This document shows, in pieces, positions 47,427-60,948 of a stretch of DNA of 64,000 bases. Positions within the stretch are counted from its first letter, which is position 1, and the number at the start of each line of letters is the position of its first letter. The stretch is from Onchocerca volvulus (Eukaryota > Nematoda > Chromadorea > Rhabditida > Onchocercidae), in assembly GCA_000499405.2 (NCBI GenBank), contig HG738138.1:16136554-16200553 (forward strand), given 5' to 3'. Made by a program: the position numbers and the translations under genes. Under the pieces are notes generated by a model. The model was not told the DNA's origin. It did no database searches and saw only the letters and a program-made list of their open reading frames with translations.

Positions 47427-48618
47427 TCACATCAAATTAAAATGCCGTTTTACACTATCTGGCAGTGTCGCTTTTCCTTTCACTTTTTGCTTTTCTTCAA
47501 ACAGTACTTCGCGTCCAACTGAAAACAGATAATTATTAAAACTGAAAATAAAAAAAAATAAATTAAAACAACTCAACGAAAACAAGATAAAATAAACGGA
47601 AAAAAAACTGACTTAATTTATACAAGTAGTTATAGATATACGGAAAACTTCAAAGTTCTGGGACATTTACTGTAATATTTATACGGAAGGATGAAATTAG
47701 GTTCAAACTGACACTTGAAACAAACAATAAATATTATTTTCTATGAAAAACCATCAAATAAGTGCTTTTAAAATCCTAAATTAAACTGCATTATTCTCTT
47801 AGTCGATTCAAAAGCTGTTTTTCTCTTTTTTTCTTCAATCGTTACTCCATCTACTCTTCGAGATGATCTTTTTGGTTTGCATGTTGAGTTTACTCATCAT
47901 TGAAACCTCAACATTTTTTCTCTGCTATATAAGCTAAGTGAGTTGATTGCAATTTTTTTTTCCTTATTTGACTAATTATTTTCTAAACATAAAAATTCAT
48001 AAATATATTCAACTCAAAGTAAGTGGATGTATTCGGTTGAATGTGCTCGATAATTCCACATAACAATCGAAGCACCCTATAAATTAATTACCTGCTGGAT
48101 CATAAAATATTCCACGGAATTTATCCGCTGCTCGTTCACGTATCCATATACGGGTGGAACCCGATATAACGCTAGCCAACTGTACTATTACATATCTGAA
48201 AATTTAAATTGAGAAAGGCGAATAAATAAAGTTTTACAAGCAAGAAACAAAAAGAGAAAAAATAATTTTCTTGCAACTAATATATATGTTACCGAAAAAA
48301 ATTCATGGAAGTGTTGCAATGAATATACTAACAAAAATCCAGGAGGTCAATAAATAGATTAAGATGGAATTATTTGATGACGACACTTCCGATTATTTCC
48401 ATTGTATTGCATTACGCAATACTGAATAGCAGTCAAAAAGAATCAATATATAATATACATGGTTAATTTCAGATTAAGAATGCTTACTAAATGAATAATT
48501 TACATAACATTACGTTATATTACGTGATTAGAAAACAATATTAATAAAACATTAATAAAGATACTAAACTTTATGAAGATTTCTACAAGAACTCCACTTA
48601 CTTCGATTTTGGAGGCAT
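47427..48618 (-). CDS. mrpl-33: Mitochondrial ribosomal protein bL33m
   Basis: Small protein of the mitochondrial large ribosomal subunit. Three exons in consistent phase: 48,602-48,618 (17 nt: ATG plus four codons and two bases), 48,092-48,195 and 47,427-47,518, giving 70 residues. The sequence reads MPPKSKYVIVQLASVISGST, RIWIRERAADKFRGIFYDPA and VGREVLFEEKQKVKGKATLP, then DSVKRHFNLM. Human MRPL33 has the same layout ([46 protein letters not shown]). The start ATG follows an AAAG acceptor-like site, so SL trans-splicing directly onto the start is likely. Distance from the che-12 stop upstream is about 1.0 kb. Confidence 0.9.
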
Positions 48619-48812
48619 CTTTACCAGCAGATAAAAAATGCACCGTACAGGAAAGACCCTATCGAAAGAAGAAAAATCCGACCGGAATACAAACTTCTGT
48701 TGCAGTTCGGACAATTGGTCGAAATGAAAATCTTAATCTCGCTATCGTGAATCGTCTGAATCCACAAAATAGATGAGGACCTAATATAGATAGGGTTGTT
48801 CAAGGTTTATTA

Positions 48813-48924
48813 GGGATTCTGATTAACATTCGATATTTTATCAAGATTTATTTCGGATGTTGATTAACATTCGATATTTTATTAAGATTTATTTCAGATT
48901 CTGATTAACATTCGATATTTTATT
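48813..48924. repeat. Tandem repeat, about 41-bp unit, 2.7 copies, upstream of mrpl-33
   Basis: Three successive copies contain GATTAACATTCGATATTTTA followed by T(C/T)AAGATTTATTTC(G/A)G; the third is partial. The array lies about 200 bp upstream of the mrpl-33 start, in the likely promoter region. The rest of 48,925-49,639 shows nothing recognisable. Confidence 0.85.
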
Positions 48925-49639
48925 TATATCACAGAAGAGTAATCAACTTTCCGTTAAATTGAATATTAATTATAATTCAGTTATTTCAACTCATTTATTT
49001 ATTTTTCATTTTATTACTTTAATTGATACTATTAACATGAGTCAGAGAATAATTTAAGGAAAATACTAATTGGATTGTCTCTTAAGCTTTTCCGGAATTA
49101 AGCCATTCCAGCATGCATTGCACTAAATATTCAGTTAATCATCGTAGCATATTAAGAAGAATATTCTTTGAATCCTAACACTCAATGGATGTTTGTTTCA
49201 TTCGGAATCTCTGTTAACGCTTATCACTTATCAGCAATAAATGAAAAGTAATGAAAAGCAAATGGAACTATCCAAACAGAACAATATCCAAGACAGAAGA
49301 AAAATAATTTAATGATAGATCTAATTGCATAAGCAGTGTGATATATAATCCAGATTTCCTGAGGACGAGAAATCATTCAATTTTGGCAGTTAAGTTTTCT
49401 ATGGGATGCAAATAAATCAGTCGTATCAACTTTTTCACGTACGTATCATTGAATTCATAGATTTTGCAAAATACTTTGCGTTCTAATCAAATTTACTCTG
49501 TTCCATAGTTATTTGAAAAAAAAAAAAAGATGCTGGTCAAGTTCATTAAGATATCTAAATAAATTAATGGAAGGTAAAAGTGCTCATTAATGAAATACAG
49601 CTATTTTCAATTAGCTGACTGTATCATTGATTATGTAAA

Positions 49640-52600
49640 TTAAGAAACTAATTCCTGCAATGTTTTCTTCTGACTTGGACTGATACGAAATGTAGACAAT
49701 TCTAGGAGTGTTTTAACACCAAAACATCGTGCCAATGTAATAGCATAATTACGAATAGCGTCCCGAACTTCTAGATCACTACAGCTTCGAGGTGGCGTTT
49801 TTAGTAATTCCCAAAGAACTGGAAGACCTGTTGCTTCTACCTGTCGTGGCTTAATCGAATATACCGATTCCATCAGTTCTATAATTTCAATTAAAATAAT
49901 TATCTCATCCATTTATGAAAATTGAAGAATTGCATTATGTCAAGAATGTTTTAAACAATTACATGAGGTAAAAAATTATGTAAGACAAACAATTTTAGTG
50001 ACAATCTAGGGATAGGACTGACCCAAGAATAATACGGGGTCCATATGGCAATTGGAGAAAATGAGGGATTGGAATTTCTTATTTGGATAATATTTGATGC
50101 TTAAAGAAAATAGGGATCTTTAAAAAAATATATCACATTGAAGAAGAAATAATTTATATTCTTAAATTACTTAGAAATGGAATACTTACTGCCAAGAGTA
50201 TGCAACATAAATGGTTTTTGCTTCACATTAGCTTGCTTTGTTGCAGATGAAAATGATGCCAATAAAGTAATATTTTCTGCAACAGACAAAATATAGAAAA
50301 TAAAATTAGAGTTTGAGTACTGGAAGTTAGAAGTTTCACGTTAATGATACACATAATTGGAACTTGGAAAATAATGGACTTTACCAAATATAAACTTTCA
50401 GCAAGATTAAGCAAAGATGTTGACATATCACTTTCATCTGAAAATTCCTGGAAGGAAGGTCTCAACCTCATGCTACTTACCTGTAACTAATTTTAGCTTG
50501 AAATTATCCCAAAATGGAATTCTAGCAAACAAATGGTAATTTTAAAGAGTTTTGAAAAAAAATTGCTACCAATATATTTCGTGATTTCTTCAAAGCATAA
50601 TTTTGCATGCTGTCGATGTCCTTCGCTACGGCTAGCCAAATGTGACATCAACGAATTAACTAGCTGATATAGCACTGTTTTCAAAGATGGTTCTTTTGAA
50701 AAATGTCTTAAATTTTAGAACTTTATACACACTTCGTACTAAATGAAATTATGATGACAAATGAGAAAATGATTGTAAATTAGCGGAAATGTTTTGATGC
50801 TAAACGACCTTTTTCGGATAGATTGTCGTATCTGACATTATTACATTACGAATGTTTGCGCTTTATTATATTTCAAATTTCCCGTTTTTTCCTAATATAT
50901 GTTAGTTTACTTAAGTTTTCTTTCATAATTATGTTTGCTGAAATAATTTTTTTCCGCATAATCATAATTAACGAACATGTAACTCATGCTGCTTGAAGCT
51001 TCTGGGACACACATTCAGGCTTATTTCAATATGAACAATAATAAGAATTGTTTTAAAACGATAATTATTTACGGAGAAAGTGTTGGAAGAATGGTGATAA
51101 GTGTTTCCATGGCTTCAACTGATACTTTGAAATTGATATCCGATGTGCGGCCAACAAATGCACCCAAAACTTTTGTATCCGATATAGCTGCCCGATCATT
51201 CTTCATTACTATTTCCGAGAATTCTTTTAAACCTTTCATTCGTCGTTCCCATCTTAAAATTACACAAAAATGCATATGATAGCAAATCAGTTTATCAAAT
51301 TTAGATGGTAGCAATGTTGAAGAGATTTCAAAAGGCATGTGCCAATTTGAAAAGCATAAGCAAATTTGAGTACTGCTTGCTTTTTTTTCAAATGTCCCAT
51401 CACGTTCCACATCTGTTCATCTTCACATCTTTTCACTTTTTCACATTGATACTTTCTTTTCAAGTTAAGACCTTTCATTTTATTGCACATAAAACATGTA
51501 TTTATCTTCATGAACTAATCCGAAATAAATATCTTACAATAAAAAATTATTTTCCAATCATAGCGATTATTTTTTCTTTTTTTCTTTTTTTCTTTTTTGC
51601 AGATATTTAAATTGTATACTTAACACAAATGTTAAAAAAAGTTCCTTTCTTTTCCAAAAAAAGTTACTCGTTAGCAATGAGATTATTTCGAATTTCCATC
51701 AAATCCTGTTGTATGCCTTGTGATATCGTTGCATCTCGTCCATTGCTACCGGATCGTCGCACACTACTACTTCTGCTAATTGATATTGATCCTAGTGACG
51801 TTGTTGATGAGCCAAGATGACTTTCTTCCATACCCTGCAAAAATAAAATTATAAAATCAAGAAGAATTGACGATTAATTATCATTTAGACAATGCATTAA
51901 CAGCGAAATGGAAATAAATCAGTTTCATTTTTAGGAAATTTTCATCAACGAATATTTTTCCAGAACTTTTATCAAAAGAAATTACAATGAAATTACATTC
52001 TAATTTAAAATCAATTTTATTAGAACATGGCAAAAAAAAAAAATTATGCTTACTTTTCTATTTATGGCTTCTAGCACATCACGTAAGTTTTGGCGTTCAC
52101 TTTCGTTTAAACTTTTACCCACTGCATCATCAAATAAATCATTGTTCTATAAAAAAAAAATTAGTTGACGTTTAATTAGGAAATCTAAATTTGTCAGAGG
52201 TGATAGCTATCACTGCTGATTTTTCTTTACTGTTAATATTTTTACTATTAATATTATTATTTTTTTTACAATCTGCAATCAGTGCTATAATTACTAGTAA
52301 GGCTGTAGTATTTCGCGCTTTAGTTCAACTATCTTCAGATTCCCTATTTCCATCCGAACCTTCCCTTACTACACAAATACTTTCCTTATCATCGAGAAAT
52401 CTAGCTCATTTTCCTTTCAGGAAAGAACATTTTACGGTAATTTGACTATATTTGAGAGTTCCGAATTTCATCCTGGCTTCTTTTTTATTTTTTCAACACT
52501 GTTGTCGTGTATTTCTAATTCAAATTGTAGTATTTATGTATCTGGAAAGAAATGATTCTCTCGACTTTGGAATTGGAATCTCAACGACTTTCAAAAGATA

Positions 52601-54191
52601 TTTTTTACCTGACTAAGCAGCCTTATTCCATATTTTCCAGTTTGTCGTACTATTACATTCGCATCCCTTGCAAACAGCAACAGAGACGTGACGAAACGTG
52701 GAAATTCAACACTACTGACGGCATTTATAGAACCCATACGTTCCACCAATTTTATCAATAAATTTGCACAGCAAGCTCGAATCGTATTGCTTTTGCTTCT
52801 AAACAAACTTAGAAATTATTACTGGAAACTGTTGAAATGTCACACCATATTGCTACCTCATTTCATAATTTTAGAGGAATTTCCGATAATTGTCTTAACT
52901 TCTGCTCAGAAGTCGAAAAAATTTCGAAGATTCAATAATAATTAATTTTTTGATTTGCTTGATAAAAAAAATATATATATATATATATAAAGCATAGAAA
53001 GGCATATTACAAGGTAAAAAGGATAAAGATGAAGAAAAATAAGAAAAACGAAAAGATTTATTTTGGATTCTGAATCTTTTAAGCTAAATTTCCTGACTGA
53101 TTTAATATTTAACTTGAGATTTCAATCTTTTTCGCAGTTAGATTATCCATAGCGCTATTGTATCAATTATATCATTACATATTATGTATCCTATATGTAT
53201 GCAAAGATATGATCATTATACCGTTATAAAACCTAATATACATTTGAATCATACAATGCTCATCATTATCAACCTTTATCATTCTCTTTTTTGATCTATT
53301 TCTTTTGCTAGCTCTGACCGATAACATATCCGCTTATGATTTGATGGATATGAATTCATCGTTGCTTCTAAGTTACTCATTATAAAAGTTTTACTTGGCT
53401 CCAGCAGTGACCAGTGCATTCAGTGATCGTCCGGGTGAAGCATATTTGATCATTTTTTCTAATGCAATTGTCGCATCATCACGAATAAATGCATTAGTTA
53501 CATCACCGGCTTTTTGCATCAATACCAAACATACCTGAATTAGTTATATTTAAAATTATGCAATGAAATGAGCAAAAACAGTATTTTTCGAACATCTATG
53601 GCACCATTTCAAATGTCATTAATCATACTGTTCGCGATTTCATGAACCATGCAAATGAGCTACCGTTTGACAGACTGTATTGAATCGTTGCATGGTTAGT
53701 TTTAGGTTTCCTATTTGTTACTCTAAGTTACATCAGTAATATCAACAAAAAATTCCGTAAAATCACAAATCTATTTTTGAGAAATTCAAAACTTTTTTTC
53801 AAGACTTCTGAAGAACAGTTTCCTGGTACCTGAAGAAAACTTAGTAACCTTTCATTGATGACTTACTTTTCAAAGGAAAATAAAACGAAACGGAATTCCA
53901 TTAACATTATCGAAGCAATAAAAATTTATAATATTAAATTTCAGTGAAATCTTTTTAAATTAAACACTAATTCAAAAAAAAAACTTTTTCGATATCTGAA
54001 TCCATGATTGTTTTGAGATTTTCAAAAAGAATTCCAAAGGAGGAAATTGCTGCGCGCGAAACTGTTGAACGTAAATTTTTGCATTCTTTTAATAACTTCA
54101 TGATAACCCGATGAATATTTCCAACAAGCACATCTGGTGACATTTCAGCTAAAGCAATGATCACTTCAATAGCACAGAATTTCCCATTCCT
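49640..54191 (-). CDS. che-12: che-12 C-terminal TOG domains
   Basis: Exons about 53,985-54,191, 53,396-53,536, 52,610-52,797, 52,055-52,147, 51,676-51,836, 51,076-51,254, 50,571-50,695, 50,189-50,279 and 49,640-49,879. The first TOG reads KNLRSTVSRAAISSFGILFE, TNAFIRDDATIALEKMIKYA and NTIRACCANLLIKLVERMGS. After a Ser-rich linker (SISISRSSSVRRSGSNGRDA) a second TOG follows with WERRMKGLKEFSEIV and HLASRSEGHRQHAKLCFEE. The W-E-R-R-x-x-G-L start of each array is the classical TOG tubulin-contact loop. The protein ends KKTLQELVS. Confidence 0.85.
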
Positions 54192-57100
54192 TAAAAAATC
54201 AGTTTTAAACTCAATCATATATCTTGCTTGGTATAGAATCTATAACTTCAAGTTATAAATGACAAGAAAATAACTTTATGTTTACATTATCAATCCAATA
54301 TGGCATATGAGAATTAATATTGCACTCTTCTTGTTTCGCACTTCATCAGAATATTCATAAAAAACATTAAAATGTTGAGGAAAAAAAGTACCAATCTTCA
54401 GCATCTAATTTCTCCAATGCATCATTAAGCGAAGATTCTGGATTCTTCAACAATGCTTCCATATTTTGAATACCTTTGTTACGCCTTGATATGCTTGCTG
54501 TCGATGATGAATTTGATACGATGCTTCTCATCGATGAAGCAGAATTCAACTTTCCAGATAGATTATCTTTGTTATTCTTTTTAAGCGATGCATGGGCACG
54601 CTATAATCAATAAAATGAAAACTGTTATCAGAATATCATCAAAGAACAAGCATGACTGTAAAAGAATGGCTATGATATAGCTGTGAGTTAAAGCATGCAA
54701 ATATTGTCGAAAAAACCGAATCTTAGTAAAAACATGTTCAAATAAGAAAAATATTGTACTGCAGAAATTTTCCGGAATGATTCATAACTTTAAAAAAAAT
54801 TAGATGACTGTTACGATGTGATATCTAATTTTCATCTCTGTCTCCAATTATCAAGCTTTATCTTCAACAGGAATTCACATGTAAATGCTTCCGATTTTAT
54901 ACCCTAACTTATGCACAGTGTTGGAAATATGGTAAAGAAACGCCCACTTCAAAAAGAATTGCTTAGGTTTGGGGGGAAAGAATTTTTCGCGGAGAAGTGA
55001 ATTTAATAACTCGACGAGTATTCCTCAATTCAATTCTATCATCCATCTGTTGCGAAAGAGACGAATTCTGTTTGAAGAAAATTTTATTGTTGGATGAAAC
55101 AGTGATTCTTCGTTTATGTTACAAGCAATTATTGGAGAATATCCAAGCAAATTGAGCACTGGCTTATTCTTCCCTTTGTCGCTCGTGAAGAATCATACTG
55201 CTCCAAAATCCTAACCTTTTAAATCCTTTCAGAATTCCTCCTCCCCCCTCACCTGATCTCCAATGTGACGTCTCATGATTGGTCGCCCTCACTTTACTAT
55301 CTGTGAATCGGAACGTTTTGATGTAAATATGCTTGTCCTTTTGACGATAAGCTTTTTCTCGGCTTTTTAGTCTCTTTGAAACTATCTTTGCGCTACTTGA
55401 TTTTTATTACTCCTTGTTTACAATAATTACATCTTATAGATTTTCCCGACACCATCCTTTATCAAGTAATTATCCTAACGAATATCCCTGCTATCATTCT
55501 TGATTAAAAAGAACACTCTATATTCCATCTTTCGAGCGATATATCAACTATCGTTGCCTATTTGACAAGATATACCCTACATCAAAGTATTAAACCTCTC
55601 CAATAATTATCAATAATTATTGCTTGCGACAATTAATAAAACAAAAAAAAAAATACTTTTCACGATAGATATAATGAGTCTAGTTGAGTGAAGAGAGAGT
55701 GGAAAAAGCTTTTTTGCCATCTAATCTATTTCCTTGAACAAGCTTAATAGTTCAAGTCTTTTAAAATAAAACTACCATTTTGCCTGCAAAAGCTATTCAA
55801 AATGTTAGTTTTCCCATGGTGAACATGGGATGGAAATGAGAATTCAATTCAATTCACTTAGTTTCTCATTCTTCCTTCTTCAGATTCGAAAAATTCAATG
55901 AAGAGAATTAAAAAAAAAGAAAACTTCACCTGAGAAATACCAGTACTTTTTGATGTACAAGCTAAATTCTGATGGCTCAAACTTTTCTTCACCAATGATA
56001 AGAGAGAACGAGTAGGTATTGCCGGTTCAGATGGCGCGTAGCCTTAAATGATATATAAAGCATTGCTTTCATTGCGATTCTTATTCAAACATTTACACAA
56101 GATTACTAGGGGTTTTCCTCGGGATTAGCGAACAGATTTCGAGAGATCTTGATTGAATAATAAGTGTTCACGCTTGATTTTGGTGAAAAAAGCAAACTTT
56201 TTCCGCATCGACAAATGGAAAATAATAAAAATTTTGTTCTGCTGCCAAAGTTCATTTCAGAATATTATTGGTTATTTAATAATCTTATGAGTGATATTTA
56301 CTAATAACCATATTATATTCATGAATTCATCTTTACTTAAAATTCAAGATGAAACTTACCATCATAATTATTTCCGGATTTTGATGGTAATGCATTTGGA
56401 TTTGAAACTTTTCCGTTTTGTGAAATATTATTTGCGAACAAATTTCCATCTGACTTGTAAGACTTTGTTTGAGTATATCTGAATATCTTGTTTAATTTCT
56501 CCTTATTATTTTATCATTCATTAAAAGTGTTTATTTATTTGCTTATTTCACGTATATTTAGAATTAATTTATTATAACCACAATAAGCTATCAATTATAC
56601 ATAAATAATTCATTGAATTAGGGGAAAAACAATCTATCTATTCTGGTCATTTCTTCCCATTTATATTTTAAATATTTTCATTATTCAATCCATTTTTCCG
56701 GAACTTTCATTCAAGTAGTCAGTTCAAGTTCGAACAGTTTGAAGTAAATATGTTTTGAATTTTCCATGACAATGTGAAACCTCATATGATATTCTTCTAT
56801 TTTTACCTTGCAAATTACACATTCATCTCATTTCTGATGCTAAAACTTCAGCCGCTACTGAGAATAATGGTAGTTCGGCAAAAGTTCTTTCAGAAATGGA
56901 ACAGAATAAAATTAATTCTATTAAATTCTTCATTAATATATTTAAAACAAACCCATTTTCGGCAAAATTTTCGTCACCAATTCTCTTTCCGACAGTATTC
57001 TTGGCATTTACTGCATTGATCGCATTTTTATGAATCATATTGTTATCATTGTACGCTTTCTGATGTAAATTGCTATCTAGTTGCAGTTTTTCCAATCGAA

Positions 57101-60100
57101 TTCGATCCACTGAATCTGATAGCTGTAAACGCTTCAAATCACTTTAAAAAAGTATTTAATTCTTCGAAAGAAATTGACTGAATTATTAACTAAATTACTA
57201 ATTTTGATAGAAAAAAGAAAGAAAGACCAAAGGAAGGTTCAAAAAAATATACTTGAACATCATCTTCTTCAGGTTGTGATAGATCCAAATTTTTCTTCAC
57301 CTTTAACGATTTTGATTTTAAGCGTGACTGTAAAGACAAATAATGCAAACCACTTTTTTTTTTTCGTGTAGGGATTATTATTAGTATTATTATAGTATTA
57401 TTAGTAGTATTATGTAAAAGCAAATCACCATATTCACCCTTGGGAGCTACCGTGATGATACACAGATAAAAATATATTGCCATTTGGGATTTCAAAGTTG
57501 AACATTTTTAATTTAATTTGAAATGATTGATTTCAATAAAATCACAACACAGCAGACAGACAAATAATTGCATTTCTTTCATCCATGCCAAAACAATCAA
57601 TCAATCATAAGGATACTTTAAACCTTTAATCCTATCAGTGCAATTTTAAATTTTTTAGATCGTGGAATTTTTTTTTTCTTAAATTGGAAAGTTATTTACC
57701 GGATTATCGTTCCAGTATTTTTCGTGCACATCATTTCCTGAATATACAGTTTTATTAAAAGAAAATTTCCAATAATTGCTTGAAATCACTGTCCCATACT
57801 GATTTCAATACATGAAGCATAAAAAAGCAAAGTCAACTTGGTGATGTTCTATAAATGAGTAATAATTTTAACTTTATAAAAGAAGAAGTTACTAAATTAT
57901 ATTTATGAATCTTTGATTATCAATAACTTCAAATGGCAAAATAAGTAATGCAGTCAGCTAATAGTATAGATGATCAGAATCCGAATCACTACACTAATTT
58001 TTTTCAAAATAATTATCAATCTAGATGAATAACCAATGATCGATTACATATATGAATTATTTACTTAACTATTATTCACGTGTAGTTAATTCTAAGCTTC
58101 AGTGCAAATATTAAACTGATTTTAAGTGATCAATTATAGATGGTTGAGAGGGCTGATTTTCTAAAATGATCAGTAATTTTACTGCTCTTATGAGACTTAA
58201 ATTCCAGAAAAATATCTTTTTCTGAAATTATTCTTCCAAAAATAAACGGTTAATTTTGTTAGAATAATTTTCTAAAAAACTGTAATTCGTTCTTTTTTTT
58301 CTTTTTTCAAATCATTTTATTATTAAGAGCATTGCAAAAATTTGCGGCATATAACTATTTGACTAGAAGCTGGAAAATATAAAACTTGGGAACATCAGAA
58401 AAGACATTCAGATAAATTCACTGCTTTGAAAGTTAATTTAATTAAGTAACTGAAAGTAATGAATATGTTCAGCATAAGAGATTAGTTTCAAAAAATTCCG
58501 AATCAAATTCTTGAATTTGATTTAGCACTTTTTGGACCCTGCGAAATGCAAAGCTTATTTTTTCTCAATGAATAATTCTGAAATAAATATTTAGCATCAA
58601 TTATGATTTATCAAAAATTCGTTACCCTTAAATTAAGAATGAATTCTTTTCTTACGGCTTGCAAAAAAGTCAATTGCAATTGCTTTTAATCGATTGAGAT
58701 AGAAATAAAAAAGAAATACTTCAACTTTTCAAAAATTGAAATAAACAAATGGCCCCACATTATATCAATTTTGCTTTCCGTAAAATTTTCCTACATTTTT
58801 TATGTAACTGTGAAAGAAAATCAAATATTTATTTCTTCTAAATTTTTAAACAAATGATTAAGGCCAACAAGAAAACTGTTTTCAATAAAATAATTAAAAT
58901 ATATGAAAAAAAGTTTTCTGATATATTTCTTTGTGACCAATAATGCAATACTTAAAATGACTAACCATTAAGTTTGTAATGATTGCAGCCATTAGAATAT
59001 GGCCTTTCAATAATTGATGTTTTCTAAAAAATGAAAGTAAACCATAAGCTTACTTGAAATTGCATTAAAACGTTTTAGCAATATGGAAAAATTAATAAGA
59101 AATGAATCAATTTATGAAGTAATTTTATGCGTTTTTGATTTTAATCTTAATGTCATAGTATGCAGTAATGCTCATAGTATGCAATAATGCAATAAATAAA
59201 GTTAAATTTGAATTTTCATTTCTCCAATAATGTGATATTGCAATAAGATTAAAATATGCTTTGAATTAGAATCAAAAAAAAATTATTTCATTGAAAATTC
59301 TACAAAGCTTAGAATACAATCAAAAAAGATCTCTGGTTTAAATGGAAAATTAACTTTTAAGAATATGCTGCATCCGTTAATTAATTTGTTTTTAAAAATA
59401 ACCGTATCGTTTGCAGGTATATTTTCATCTTGCGAATCTGCTAACATTTCATTGAAATTTTCTTTCCATTGAATTTCGCCATCATCGATTGGTTCGTTGT
59501 TTGTATTTTCCGAAGTTGAAACCGAGGAAGATGAAAGCTTCCCTACCGAAGTAACTGGTGGCCATTTTCTTCTTAATTCAAAATTCATAGTTTCAAAATT
59601 CATTTTTTAAATTTAATTTTAGTTAAAATCGATTACTACATTGTAATTTCAACTGTGACAAGAAAATAGAAAATAACCTGGAAAAAACACTGCTAGATCC
59701 ACTACTACCGCTCATAATCCATTCATAATCTAAATTATCTGTTTTCAATGATTTTTTCCATCCTTCTCGATCCATCAAAATACTCACATCAAGTGGAATT
59801 GCATATTCAATTAGTCCATCAGATCGTATCTTTGGCAGCGTTTTACGTGATATTCTCTCCTTTATAAGTTTTTAATTTTTACAAATTAAAAAAATTTAAA
59901 AGTATCCCATTTATGCAAACAAAATTTAAATTATTCCATTTATTTGAAAATTAGCATAATTTTTGTTAATTGGCTGAAACTAGCAGAAGTTCTTAATTTA
60001 TTTCTAAAAATTGTAGAATTTTAATTAATCAATAAATAGAGCAAAAGAATGAGCAGATTTTACTTAGTAATGCAAGTACATTTCGATTAAATAGCTCAGC

Positions 60101-60866
60101 ATCCAAGAATAATCAAAATGGAGAATTATGGATGATCCTTTAAACTTTAAAACCAATAGACATCAACATATATCATATCAAAAGCAAGCATCTGATAAAA
60201 TTGAGAAGTGAATTCAAAAAACTATTAAAGCAATGTAAGTAAAAATATTTTTGTGATAACTTGTTGTCTAAAATAGAAAAATTTGAATAAGGAATTGAAA
60301 TTAAATTCTTATTTGATAATTATTTCTTTCAATAGTTTTGCATGAAAATATTTCCCAAATTTCTTTTGACACGCAAATATATGTGTATATCGTCAGAAAA
60401 AATATCACACGAAATGATTTAGGTAATCATTGTGAATTTAATAGTTACTGGAAAAAAAATTTACAAATAATACTGAAAATGAAAAGAACCTTTACAGCAC
60501 TTAGAAGTCCATAAGCGCGATGTTTTTGCTCCAAATTTGATACTGATTTTAGCAAACGTTTGATCGAACCACTCGACAAATGCGCAAAAACGGCAAATAA
60601 CTCAAATGCAGCCAATCTGTGACAAAATTTCGAGGAATTAAAATGAAATACTTAAAAGTGATCTTCTTGATGATCTGATAAAAAATTTTTCTTAATTAAA
60701 AACGACAAATTATTTGCTATCAAAAAAATTTTCCACAAGAATTTTCGAATTTTTGAAGAAACTAAGCGAGCGGTTATTTATTTTGCCCTCTTAAAATGAT
60801 TATACAATTTTAATTTTTGAGAAAATTTTGAATTTTTTGTTGAGAAAAATATCAGTTTTTTTTCTT

Positions 60867-60948
<82 letters not shown>

